Source: DAIQON01 sp036787835 (GTDB lineage: Bacteria > Patescibacteriota > Saccharimonadia > Saccharimonadales > UBA4665). Taken from it: 47,988 nucleotides of DNA. Made by a program: the position numbers and the translations under genes. Below are positions 41,282 through 47,988 of this stretch, piece by piece. Under the pieces are notes generated by a model. It ran no database searches and was not told where the DNA came from. It saw nothing but the letters and a program-made list of their open reading frames with translations. How positions within the stretch are numbered: the first letter of the stretch is position 1; each line of letters starts with the position of its first letter. The stretch lies in the NCBI GenBank assembly GCA_036787835.1, contig DAIQON010000009.1, positions 1-47,988 of the forward strand. Reading direction: 5' to 3'.

Positions 41282-42715
41282 ATGAATATCAAAGAAAAAT
41301 TAACCATCAAAAAACTAATTATTGGAGTTATCATTTTTATAGTTTTTATAGTTTTCCTTCAATGGTTATTGATATTTTTGCATTCCGGTACGGTAGAAAT
41401 TTATACAAATAACAGCAAAAACAGCATCGAGCTTACTCCTGTTGTGGACAAGGTAGGTAGTGGGGCGTCAACATCTATCATTCATGCAACTGGTAAACTG
41501 ACGGCTAAAGTTAGCACAGGTCAATACCAGGCAACTGTTAGCGGTAATAATAAATTTGCGACTCAATTAATAAACGTCAGTTTTGGTAAAACCTCTAAAT
41601 ATACAATAAATCTAAATAGCCCTTTGAGTTCTGAACCAGTTATTAGTGTTAATTCTCAAAATATTGCAGCTAGTAGTAGCAGGCTTGTTTATCTAAATCT
41701 TAGCGCCAATAACATTAACGCTATCGATAGTACCAATAATCTGTCCGTAATAAGCCCTTCACATTTCTTTGAAACAGTTAAATGGGAAACCGTGGACTAT
41801 GGCGTTGGTCAAGATAATAACCAGCAGCTTTACCAGATAAACAACGATACGGGGAATATTACTAGCCTACCCTTCCACGCCAAGGGCCCAGAAGTTAATT
41901 ATGACGTAGCGAACAACAAGCAATTGTATGTATCATCTGGGCCAGATGTTTATGTTAAACAAAATAATGGTTATAAGAAAATATTTACGGCACCCACTGC
42001 TAACTTAACTCTCGGGGCATCGACGGATAAGGTGGCTGTCGCGTACAAAACAAGTAGTAACGCTACGAATCAAAATGGTACAGAATTATCAGTGATCAAC
42101 ATATCGGGTAAGGCTGTAAAAACTCAGGCAGAAGATAGTATTAGTCATTTAATTTGGTCGCCAAACAATCAACTCCTCGCAAGCCTTGGTGAATCAAGTG
42201 TAGTTGTCTATACTCAGTCATTAGGTTCAATTGTTACAATACCTACTAACTATCCAGTTGGGAACCTAAGCTGGGTTAACAACAACACATTTGTCTACTC
42301 TGAGAATAATAATATTTGGTCGTTTAATTTAACTACTAAGCGTGCTGACGTTATAGCCAATGCATCAGTAGGTAATACAATATCGAGCTTATATGTAAGT
42401 GACAACAAAGACTACATTTACTATTCGACTGATAGCATAATTTCTAATAGCGACTCAGGGATTTATAGAGTAGGCTTGGATAATCAACAAGCTCAAACTA
42501 TTGCTTATCAGTTACAGGATATTTTGCCTCAGACGCTTAGTGATTCAACTATAAGCCTAGTTAATTTCGCCCAACCGCCGACAATATTAGTAACCCCCCT
42601 ATTCCCGCAAGGCAATGTAAATCCTGCTACCCTTAGCCAAGAAGCCCAATCTATGTTGCAGCAAGATGGTTTCAACATTAATGGTTTAAAGTTTAATATA
42701 TATAATTCAAACTAA
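41282..42715 (+). CDS. Membrane-anchored PEGA/beta-propeller-like protein
   Basis: A 477-residue protein with an N-terminal anchor (about 13-32), a PEGA-like segment (about 37-100: GTVEIYTNNSKNSIELTP ... TGQYQATVSG) and about 350 strand-rich residues. These have repeated blade-like sections (HLIWSPNNQLLASLGESSVV, NLSWVNNNTFVYSENNNIW, SLYVSDNKDYIYYSTDSI), as in WD40/TolB-like propellers. The C-terminus is soluble and extracytoplasmic. It is third in the plus-strand cluster (36641-42715). It probably binds a protein or the cell wall; no catalytic residue is visible. Confidence 0.65.
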   Translation: MNIKEKLTIKKLIIGVIIFIVFIVFLQWLLIFLHSGTVEIYTNNSKNSIELTPVVDKVGSGASTSIIHATGKLTAKVSTGQYQATVSGNNKFATQLINVSFGKTSKYTINLNSPLSSEPVISVNSQNIAASSSRLVYLNLSANNINAIDSTNNLSVISPSHFFETVKWETVDYGVGQDNNQQLYQINNDTGNITSLPFHAKGPEVNYDVANNKQLYVSSGPDVYVKQNNGYKKIFTAPTANLTLGASTDKVAVAYKTSSNATNQNGTELSVINISGKAVKTQAEDSISHLIWSPNNQLLASLGESSVVVYTQSLGSIVTIPTNYPVGNLSWVNNNTFVYSENNNIWSFNLTTKRADVIANASVGNTISSLYVSDNKDYIYYSTDSIISNSDSGIYRVGLDNQQAQTIAYQLQDILPQTLSDSTISLVNFAQPPTILVTPLFPQGNVNPATLSQEAQSMLQQDGFNINGLKFNIYNSN

Positions 42716-42754
42716 ACTTAGAGATTTTCCGATATTTGTATCGATAAAAAAGAA

Positions 42755-42823
42755 ATGAAAATGAGCAACAACGATATTGTAGCGCCAGCCTTCAGTAATG
42801 GCATTTTCTACACGTGCAATTAA
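42755..42823 (+). CDS. Possible small ORF, 22 codons
   Basis: A frame MKMSNNDIVAPAFSNGIFYT plus CN lies in the 177-nt gap before the YbjQ-type gene. There is no clear Shine-Dalgarno and no known match. TATAAT follows at 42852-42857, so this small frame would not be on the same transcript as the next gene. Low confidence. Confidence 0.15.
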   Translation: MKMSNNDIVAPAFSNGIFYTCN

Positions 42824-42851
42824 TAAAGTTTATCTATTATAAATATCTGAT

Positions 42852-42885
42852 TATAATAGGCTTAAGCAATAAATCAGTTATAGGG
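42852..42885 (+). promoter_or_regulatory. -10 box and Shine-Dalgarno for the YbjQ-type gene
   Basis: TATAAT lies at about 42852-42857 (in GATTATAATAGG), and AGGGAG sits about 6 nt before the ATG at 42893, giving a leader of about 30 nt. The stretch AGGGAGAAAATAT recurs before the P1B ATPase. Confidence 0.5.
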
Positions 42886-42892
42886 AGAAAAT

Positions 42893-44104
42893 ATGGATCC
42901 TAATACACAAGTTGATGACTCAAATCCAGCGGCCAATAGAACAAAATATTCAGGAATGTCAGGCAATGAGATGTACTGTGCGTATATCTTGGGCTACATG
43001 CCAGGAGATCTACTGATCGGAAACAGTGTCTTTTCTATGGGGTATATTGGCTCAATAAAGACCAGCGTAAGAACTTTTGTCGGGGGCGAGATGGCTTCCT
43101 ACACCAACATGGTCGCTGAAGGCAGAAGACTATCTTTAGAAAGATTCGAAAAAGAACTAGCCGAAAGCGGCGGTTCAGGCGCTAGCAGTGTTACAAGTGA
43201 GTTAATATTCCACCCAGGAAACGCAGAGTTTTTAACTGTTGGATCATCAATTCATGCAATGCCAAATCATGGTACTAACAGTGTATTTACAACCTCGTCT
43301 GATGCTCAGGAATTATTCTGTCAATGGGATGCCGGCTACCAGCCTCTTAGCTTCGTATTTGGTAATGTCGCCTATTCTATTGGTGTCGGCCGTGGCATCT
43401 TGGGTAGTATTAGGCAACTAGCTAAAGGTGAGGTTAAGTCATATAGCGGCATCTTTAATACCACCAGGAACCTGGCATTAAGCAGAATCTCCGACGAAGC
43501 AAAACAAAAAGGCGCTAATAGCGTTGTTGGCATTAGGACAAGTATCTTACCGATAGGTGTGAGCGGCGTTCAGGAAATGGTTATGATTGGAACAGCTTCA
43601 CATAATTCAGAAATTTCGGCAATTGCCGATAGTGTCGGCGGGATTACGACTAGCGATCTCACGGCAGTTGAAACTTGGAACATAGCTAAACTTGGATACA
43701 TGCCACTCAAACTAGTCCTTGGAACTTCAGTTTATTCTCTCGGACTTGCTGGTGGAATCATGGCCTCATTAAAGAATTTGGTTAAGGGTGAGATTAAAGA
43801 GCTCACCAATATGATCTATGGTGCCCGAGAACAATCAATTAATAAGCTTCGACAACAAGCAGAAGAGATTGGCGCCGATGACGTTCTAGGTATTAAGACA
43901 TATATTTATAACATTGGTGGTGGTTTAATTGAATTCTTGGCGGTTGGTACTGCTGTTAAGAAAGCTCCAGGGATAAAAACTAACTCAGAACAATTGCCAC
44001 CTCAGGCAATCATTACCGACCAAGATACTTTTGTTGATACCGCCAACACTTCATACGGTGTTGATCTACAAACGTCTGGCTATAACAAAAGAGGTCCAGC
44101 CTAG
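42893..44104 (+). CDS. Triplicated YbjQ (heavy-metal-binding-like) protein
   Basis: A 403-residue protein made of three tandem copies of a domain normally found alone in YbjQ/DUF74 proteins: about 26-124, 140-236 and 259-356. Each has a LGYMP/AGYQP opening, a GxSVxSxG strand, a GxxxSxxxLxxGE motif, a helix with RxxSLxR-type residues and a GAxxVxGIxT strand. YbjQ-like proteins form multimers, and the metal-binding role in the family name is not well proven. The cytoplasmic protein has no signal peptide. The tail (357-403) is unstructured. Confidence 0.78.
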   Translation: MDPNTQVDDSNPAANRTKYSGMSGNEMYCAYILGYMPGDLLIGNSVFSMGYIGSIKTSVRTFVGGEMASYTNMVAEGRRLSLERFEKELAESGGSGASSVTSELIFHPGNAEFLTVGSSIHAMPNHGTNSVFTTSSDAQELFCQWDAGYQPLSFVFGNVAYSIGVGRGILGSIRQLAKGEVKSYSGIFNTTRNLALSRISDEAKQKGANSVVGIRTSILPIGVSGVQEMVMIGTASHNSEISAIADSVGGITTSDLTAVETWNIAKLGYMPLKLVLGTSVYSLGLAGGIMASLKNLVKGEIKELTNMIYGAREQSINKLRQQAEEIGADDVLGIKTYIYNIGGGLIEFLAVGTAVKKAPGIKTNSEQLPPQAIITDQDTFVDTANTSYGVDLQTSGYNKRGPA

Positions 44105-44169
44105 AAAAGCTGACCAGCACTGATCTTGCTTAGTGAGTAAATGGGCATTTGTAAGAACGTTTAATATAA

Positions 44170-44187
44170 GATATAATCACCCCTGTT
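44170..44187 (+). promoter_or_regulatory. tRNA-His promoter with shared discriminator
   Basis: GATATAATCACCCCTGTT matches the tRNA-Arg(TCT) promoter block in 17 of 18 bases. TATAAT lies at 44172-44177, 38 nt before the tRNA. Confidence 0.6.
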
Positions 44188-44215
44188 GATAATCACATAT
44201 CAGTGCTTTAATTAT

Positions 44216-44292
44216 GGCGGACGTAGCTCAGTTGGTAGAGCGTCGGGTTGTGGTTCCGAATGTCGCGGGTTCGAGCCCCGTCGTTCGCCCCA
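44216..44292 (+). tRNA. tRNA-His (anticodon GTG)
   Basis: A 77-nt cloverleaf with encoded CCA. G-1 faces C73, the tRNA-His identity pair. The acceptor is GCGGACG/CGTTCGC, the anticodon stem TCGGG/TCCGA with loop TTGTGGT, and the T stem GCGGG/CCCGT. A Nudix gene starts 19 nt downstream and is probably co-transcribed. Confidence 0.95.
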
Positions 44293-44310
44293 TAATTACT
44301 GGAATTATTT

Positions 44311-44775
44311 ATGCCACATATTAATGAAAAATACGACTTTGTAATATCTGTGTTTATTGTCCACGATAATAAAGTATTACTAGTAAATCACCCCCGATAT
44401 AACAAATGGATACCGATGGGCGGCCATATTGAACTTGACGAAGATCCCGACGAAGCATTATTTAGAGAGATTGAGGAAGAAACAGGCCTAGATGTAGAGA
44501 TTCTAAGTCCTAGACTCTCAATGCAAGAAGTGGGGGTTAAATTTTGCTACACACCAATGCACCTTGAAGTTCATGAAGCAAACGCAACACATAAACATAT
44601 AGCTCTCATCTACTATGGCAAATCAAAAACAGATAAGTACGTACTGTCTGATGAGCATACCGGCATTGGTTGGGTTGATCTTGAAGAATTAGAAAGTCCA
44701 AAATACAACCTTTCTGAATCAGACAAATTTTATTGCCGTGAGGCTATAAAAGAATCGAATTTATATATATCCTAG
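44311..44775 (+). CDS. Nudix hydrolase
   Basis: A 154-residue Nudix hydrolase with a complete box at residues 38-60 (GGHIELDEDPDEALF, then REIEEETGL). The N-terminus KYDFVISVFIVHDNKVLLVN and the GHIE start resemble MutT/Nudix proteins acting on nucleoside triphosphates. No promoter is seen in the 18-nt gap after tRNA-His, and only a weak GGAATT precedes the ATG, so it is probably read from the tRNA promoter. It is not closely similar to the Nudix protein at 32944-33402 beyond the box. Confidence 0.87.
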   Translation: MPHINEKYDFVISVFIVHDNKVLLVNHPRYNKWIPMGGHIELDEDPDEALFREIEEETGLDVEILSPRLSMQEVGVKFCYTPMHLEVHEANATHKHIALIYYGKSKTDKYVLSDEHTGIGWVDLEELESPKYNLSESDKFYCREAIKESNLYIS

Positions 44776-44806
44776 TAACTAAGCATGGTGATGAGTGTGT
44801 TTTGTT

Positions 44807-44841
44807 GGCGGCTTTATTCGTTTAAAGCGTTACTTGCCGCC
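44807..44841. other. GC-rich hairpin with a nested alternative
   Basis: GGCGGC (44807-44812) can pair with GCCGCC (44836-44841), and inside it GCTTTA can pair with TAAAGC. It lies between convergent genes but has no T-run, so it may be a structured termination site. This is weak support. Confidence 0.35.
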
Positions 44842-44873
44842 TAACCAGAAACTAAATAGCATTAGAGACTGGT

Positions 44874-45170
44874 CTAGTTTTTGGATTTTACACGAATCAG
44901 TTTGGCTACTTTTAGCAAACCGAGCTCACCAGCTATTAGTACTGTAATGAGTACTAGCGAACTAACACAAAGCGCAGTAATCGTCAGATTCCCAAGAATT
45001 GATAACACTACACCACTAAGCACTAGTAAGATTGCGCCAGCAAACATCGGCTTACGCCCTTTAATAGGATAAGACTTTTGCTTAAATGTTAGTAAAAGAC
45101 GGTAGATAAAGCCAAAAACTACGGCAGTTGCCAAGATAATATGAGCAATTAATATACATAAAATAACCAT
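44874..45170 (-). CDS. Small three-helix membrane protein
   Basis: A 98-residue membrane protein with three hydrophobic segments (about 3-27, 45-62 and 65-84), a positively charged loop (KQKSYPIKGRKP) and a basic tail (KLIRVKSKN). I do not recognise a family. A TATACT ends 9 nt before the ATG, close to the leaderless pattern. It is divergent from the P1B ATPase gene. Confidence 0.55.
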   Translation of the reverse strand: MVILCILIAHIILATAVVFGFIYRLLLTFKQKSYPIKGRKPMFAGAILLVLSGVVLSILGNLTITALCVSSLVLITVLIAGELGLLKVAKLIRVKSKN

Positions 45171-45235
45171 TACTTTGATAGTATAGACCCTAAACCTTAA
45201 GTTTTACTATAGCTTTTTGCTCCTTAGATAAATGG

Positions 45236-45276
45236 TATAATTGAAGGAGTTATCTTACTTAGCAAAAAACAGGGAG
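45236..45276 (+). promoter_or_regulatory. Promoter and leader of the P1B ATPase gene
   Basis: TATAAT (45236-45241) and AGGGAG (45271-45276) precede the GTG at 45291. The Shine-Dalgarno is 14 nt from the start, unusually far, and a second TATAAT (45281-45286) ends 4 nt before the GTG. Two transcripts, one nearly leaderless, are possible. Confidence 0.45.
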
Positions 45277-45290
45277 AAAATATAATAACT

Positions 45291-47129
45291 GTGAAAAAAA
45301 TTGGTCATTTCCTTTGGCATTATCGTTTATTTAGTTTAGCGATGATCGCCTTTGTTGTGTCCTTGGTTTTATGGTTTTTGAACTACCATACTGCCGCAAA
45401 CTACATCCTAGCAATTGTTTCAATTTTTGAGGTTATCCCCCTACTATGGGGAATGCTTGAAGATATTCGAAGTGGTAAATACGGCATTGATATCTTGGCA
45501 GCCACAGCCATTATTGCATCGGTTTTACTACATGAATATTGGGCGGCAATTGTTGTTGTAATCATGTTGACTGGCGGTGAATCACTGGAAGATTATGCCG
45601 AACATCGAGCACAGCGCGAACTGAATAACTTACTAAATAATGCACCTACTAAGGCCCACTTACTTAAAAACAATAAGCAAGTAGATATAAAGGTCGAGGA
45701 ACTTAAAGTTGGTGATAAATTCATTATAAAACCTGGGGAGTTGGTACCAGTCGACGGCATTGTTATAGAAGGTGGCTCTAGCTTTGACGAAGCCAGTCTT
45801 ACTGGTGAAAGCGTTCCTGTAGTTAAAAGTATTGGCGATAGACTTCTTAGTGGTTCAATCAATCTTGAGGGCCCTATAACAGCAAAGGCTACTTCCACAT
45901 CAGATGAAAGCCAGTACCAACAAATAGTAAAGCTGGTTCAATCAGCGGCAGCTTCTAGAGCTCCTTTTGTTAGGCTAGCCGATAGATACGCTGTTCCCTT
46001 CACTTTAGTCGCCTATGCAATAGCTATAGGTGCCTGGGTCTATTATGGTCAGGCAATAAGATTCTTGGAAGTAATTATAGTTGCCACGCCCTGTCCACTT
46101 CTTTTAGCTGCGCCAATCGCTTTAATATCTGGTATGAGCTTAGCTAGTAGGTACGGCATAATTGTTAAGACCGGATCAGCACTTGAGAAACTAGCCGAGG
46201 CCCAGACTATTGCTTTTGATAAAACCGGCACCCTAACAAGTGGAAAGCTTGAAGTAGATAAAATCGTTGGCCTAAATGATTTTAGTGAGACAGATGTATT
46301 AACTTACGCCGCAGCAATTGAGCAATCATCAAACCATATAATTGCCAAGGCGATAATAAATCATGCCAAAGATCTAAAACTTAAATTACCTAAACTCAAG
46401 AAGCAGCAAGAAATATCTGGGCTAGGCTTAGTTGCAAACCTAAAATCCGAAAGGTTGGTTGTTGGTCGGTTGAAACTGATTGAAGACGAGGGCATCACAA
46501 TACCTAAGTCACTAAAGCCAGATAAGCTTTTAGGAACAACTATGTTTATTGGGCTTGGCGCAGAGCTAGTCGGCTATATTACCTTTACTGATCAAATTCG
46601 TCCAGAAACTGCGGCAACACTTAGGAGCCTGCGTCATCAAGGCCTAAAGCACATGTTGATGATTACTGGAGATAACCAAGCTGCAGCTGATGCTATAGCA
46701 AAAGAACTATCTATAGATTCTGTTAAAGCAGAGGCCTTACCTGCGGATAAGCTAAAAGCCGTTGAGGCATTAAAGCTTCGGCCAGTCGCCTTTGTTGGAG
46801 ATGGAGTTAACGACGCACCAGTTCTTACGTCCTCAGACGTCGGAATTGCTCTAGGTGCAAGTGGGTCTACCGCAGCGAGTGAGTCAGCAGACATGGTGAT
46901 AATGCTAGATGATATCGGTCGAGTAGCCACTGCATATAAAATAGCCAAGCACACCTTTAAGATAGCCAAGCAAAGTATTCTTGTCGGAATTGGCTTGAGT
47001 CTGATACTGATGCTTATATTCTCTACGGGTCGATTCCAGCCTCTTTACGGAGCTATAATCCAAGAAGTTGTTGACGTGATAGTAATCTTTAATGCTCTAA
47101 GGGCACACAATATAAAGATTAAAACCTAG
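45291..47129 (+). CDS. P1B-type heavy-metal ATPase, TPC type
   Basis: A 612-residue metal-pumping P-type ATPase. It has TGES (171-174), the transmembrane metal site TPCP (266-269) where most P1B pumps have CPC, the phosphorylation site DKTGT (310-314), GDGVNDAP late in the P domain and a last-helix QEVVD. TPC plus a C-terminal QExxD resembles the P1B-5-like group linked to nickel or iron; the metal is not certain. No N-terminal metal-binding domain is present. The GTG start is the first codon after an in-frame TAA. It overlaps the next gene's end by 4 nt. Confidence 0.88.
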   Translation: MKKIGHFLWHYRLFSLAMIAFVVSLVLWFLNYHTAANYILAIVSIFEVIPLLWGMLEDIRSGKYGIDILAATAIIASVLLHEYWAAIVVVIMLTGGESLEDYAEHRAQRELNNLLNNAPTKAHLLKNNKQVDIKVEELKVGDKFIIKPGELVPVDGIVIEGGSSFDEASLTGESVPVVKSIGDRLLSGSINLEGPITAKATSTSDESQYQQIVKLVQSAAASRAPFVRLADRYAVPFTLVAYAIAIGAWVYYGQAIRFLEVIIVATPCPLLLAAPIALISGMSLASRYGIIVKTGSALEKLAEAQTIAFDKTGTLTSGKLEVDKIVGLNDFSETDVLTYAAAIEQSSNHIIAKAIINHAKDLKLKLPKLKKQQEISGLGLVANLKSERLVVGRLKLIEDEGITIPKSLKPDKLLGTTMFIGLGAELVGYITFTDQIRPETAATLRSLRHQGLKHMLMITGDNQAAADAIAKELSIDSVKAEALPADKLKAVEALKLRPVAFVGDGVNDAPVLTSSDVGIALGASGSTAASESADMVIMLDDIGRVATAYKIAKHTFKIAKQSILVGIGLSLILMLIFSTGRFQPLYGAIIQEVVDVIVIFNALRAHNIKIKT

Positions 47130-47752
47130 ATTAGTTTTAGAGCTATGGCCGTAATTACGGGTACCAAAAAGTTATCTAGACCGTATATAGAAAAGTTCTC
47201 AACTATGGTCGTAAGTACAGCTACCAATATAAACAAATAACTAAACTCGACGCCCGGAGCAAAGGCTGAATATACAGCCATCAGTATTAGGCTCACTATA
47301 AGGAACGTGATACTGCCTATAAGACTCTTTGTGTGCCCCATGATGCTGTATTTTGCCTTCTTGGCATATCTAGTGCCAATTACCGCTGCCAGTCCATCAG
47401 CTAGGCTCATTTGCAGTAAGGCGATCATAAAAATCCACTTATCGTGCGTTACTATGGCAACTGAACCGACAGCTAGGGCAAAAAACAGTTCCCCGACAGT
47501 AGGTCTTTGGACACTGTGAATTGCATGGAAAATATTTAGATATTTAGAGATAGCTACTGACACAAAGAAAGCAACGCTGAGTAGTTCGATTTGAGTCCAG
47601 GTCAAATAAAATGGCCAGATTGCTACATAGCTTCCTACAACAATATGAACCATTTTACGGCTGAGCTCGCCATGAGGGTGTCTATGACGCCACCACAATT
47701 CATTTACAAGCAAGATAGCCAGAACTATCAATACGGTTAAGATTAGATCCAT
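47126..47752 (-). CDS. Polyprenol/phytol kinase-like membrane protein
   Basis: A 208-residue membrane protein with about six helices. It resembles the dolichol/phytol kinase and CDP-diglyceride-type family, with RKMVHI (about 32-37), then MSLADGLAAVIGTRYAKK and the signature GHTKSLIGS. Related enzymes phosphorylate polyprenols or phytol with CTP. A role in recycling isoprenoid lipid carriers for wall synthesis is plausible. A TACAAT ends 7 nt before the ATG. It follows tRNA-Pro by 29 nt on the same strand. Confidence 0.8.
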   Translation of the reverse strand: MDLILTVLIVLAILLVNELWWRHRHPHGELSRKMVHIVVGSYVAIWPFYLTWTQIELLSVAFFVSVAISKYLNIFHAIHSVQRPTVGELFFALAVGSVAIVTHDKWIFMIALLQMSLADGLAAVIGTRYAKKAKYSIMGHTKSLIGSITFLIVSLILMAVYSAFAPGVEFSYLFILVAVLTTIVENFSIYGLDNFLVPVITAIALKLI

Positions 47753-47781
47753 CTATATAATTGTACACTCCTTAGATAGTA

Positions 47782-47858
47782 TGGTCGGGGATGCGGGATT
47801 TGAACCCACGACCTCGTCGTCCCGAACGACGCGCGCTACCAAGCTGCGCTACACCCCG
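47782..47858 (-). tRNA. tRNA-Pro (anticodon CGG)
   Basis: A 77-nt cloverleaf with encoded CCA on the minus strand. The anticodon stem CGTCG/CGACG has loop TTCGGGA (CGG) and the T stem is GTGGG/CCCGC. The acceptor is CGGGGTG/ATCCCCG, with five good pairs but T6-T67 and G7-A66 mismatched. It reads CCG. Confidence 0.93.
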
Positions 47859-47872
47859 AAATCTCCCCAAGA

Positions 47873-47889
47873 CAACAGGGGTTATTATA
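47873..47889 (-). promoter_or_regulatory. tRNA-Pro promoter with shared discriminator
   Basis: TATAATAACCCCTGTTG on the minus strand (TATAAT at 47889-47884) matches the TATAATCACCyCTGTT block of the tRNA-Arg and tRNA-His promoters. The tRNA starts at 47858. Confidence 0.6.
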
Positions 47890-47895
47890 GCAGGC

Positions 47896-47988
47896 TCAGC
47901 TTACTGTTTCCTGAATCCAATCCAGTAGCTCTTGATTGCCGTCAATATCGGTGAAGGAAATCATTGGTACGTCTTCAGCTGATAATTG
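47896..47988 (-). CDS. 3' end of a gene entering from the right edge
   Basis: The minus strand is open from the window edge to a TGA at 47898-47896. It gives 30 C-terminal residues (QLSAEDVPMISFTDIDGNQE, then LLDWIQETVS), acidic and probably helical at the end. It lies upstream of tRNA-Pro on the same strand, and the tRNA promoter begins just after its stop. The protein family cannot be told from this fragment. Confidence 0.5.
   Translation of the reverse strand, partial: QLSAEDVPMISFTDIDGNQELLDWIQETVS

Noticed and set aside
1..47988. CRISPR array, insertion sequence, prophage or rRNA operon
   Set aside because: No regularly spaced repeats, transposase or integrase frames, phage structural genes or rRNA sequence were seen.

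Overview
The window looks like part of the chromosome of a small-genome Patescibacteria (CPR) bacterium, most likely Candidatus Saccharibacteria (TM7) or a close relative. The DNA is AT-rich and densely packed, with standard code (TGA is used as a stop). It holds many short orphan proteins, a VirB6/TrbL-like secretion protein with a long extracellular N-terminus, a MurA fused to a helix-turn-helix domain, and scattered single enzymes instead of full biosynthetic operons. The lineage is inferred from gene content. No rRNA, CRISPR array, insertion sequence or prophage was seen. All five tRNA genes encode their CCA end.

Layout. 1-8.8 kb: two P-loop kinases, orphan and membrane proteins, two HAD phosphatases, a RibD-C/DHFR-like reductase, a three-gene operon (IMP-family phosphatase, unknown protein, 2H-phosphoesterase-like protein) and a nucleotidyltransferase. 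8.8-10 kb: peptide deformylase behind a Crp/Fnr regulator. 10.0-10.5 kb: the only long gene-free stretch, with a possible gene relic. 10.5-20.6 kb: alanine racemase, SHOCT/DUF6325 pair, GT4 glycosyltransferase, prephenate dehydratase with a possible aromatic-rich leader peptide, an ABC exporter, and folC-folA. 20.6-29.8 kb: tRNA-Arg, hydrolases, a spermidine-synthase-like protein, murB, glyA, HTH-murA, tRNA-Gly. 29.8-33.4 kb: a zinc-ribbon/PrsW operon, tRNA-Arg and a Nudix hydrolase. 33.4-42.7 kb: an envelope/secretion locus, with a VirB6-like protein divergent from a membrane protein, a three-part secreted hydrolase and a membrane-anchored propeller-like protein. 42.9-48 kb: a triplicated YbjQ-domain protein, tRNA-His, Nudix, a TPC-type P1B ATPase, a polyprenol/phytol-kinase-like protein and tRNA-Pro.

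How it works together. Alr, MurA, MurB, the glycosyltransferase and the polyprenol-kinase-like protein serve the envelope. FolA, FolC and GlyA serve one-carbon metabolism. The 33.4-42.7 kb locus may build and use an envelope-crossing apparatus. The clearest regulatory theme is that about twenty genes have a sigma70-type -10 hexamer ending only 6-9 nt before the start codon. This predicts leaderless mRNAs. A minority (8080, 13873, 23163, 27922, 42893) have a Shine-Dalgarno site and a real 5' leader.

The observations most worth following are the leaderless promoters, a perfect 22-bp tandem repeat whose copy number sets the reading frame of an 810-aa membrane protein, the possible pheA leader peptide, the three-part secreted hydrolase, the HTH-MurA fusion and the discriminator shared by three tRNA promoters.
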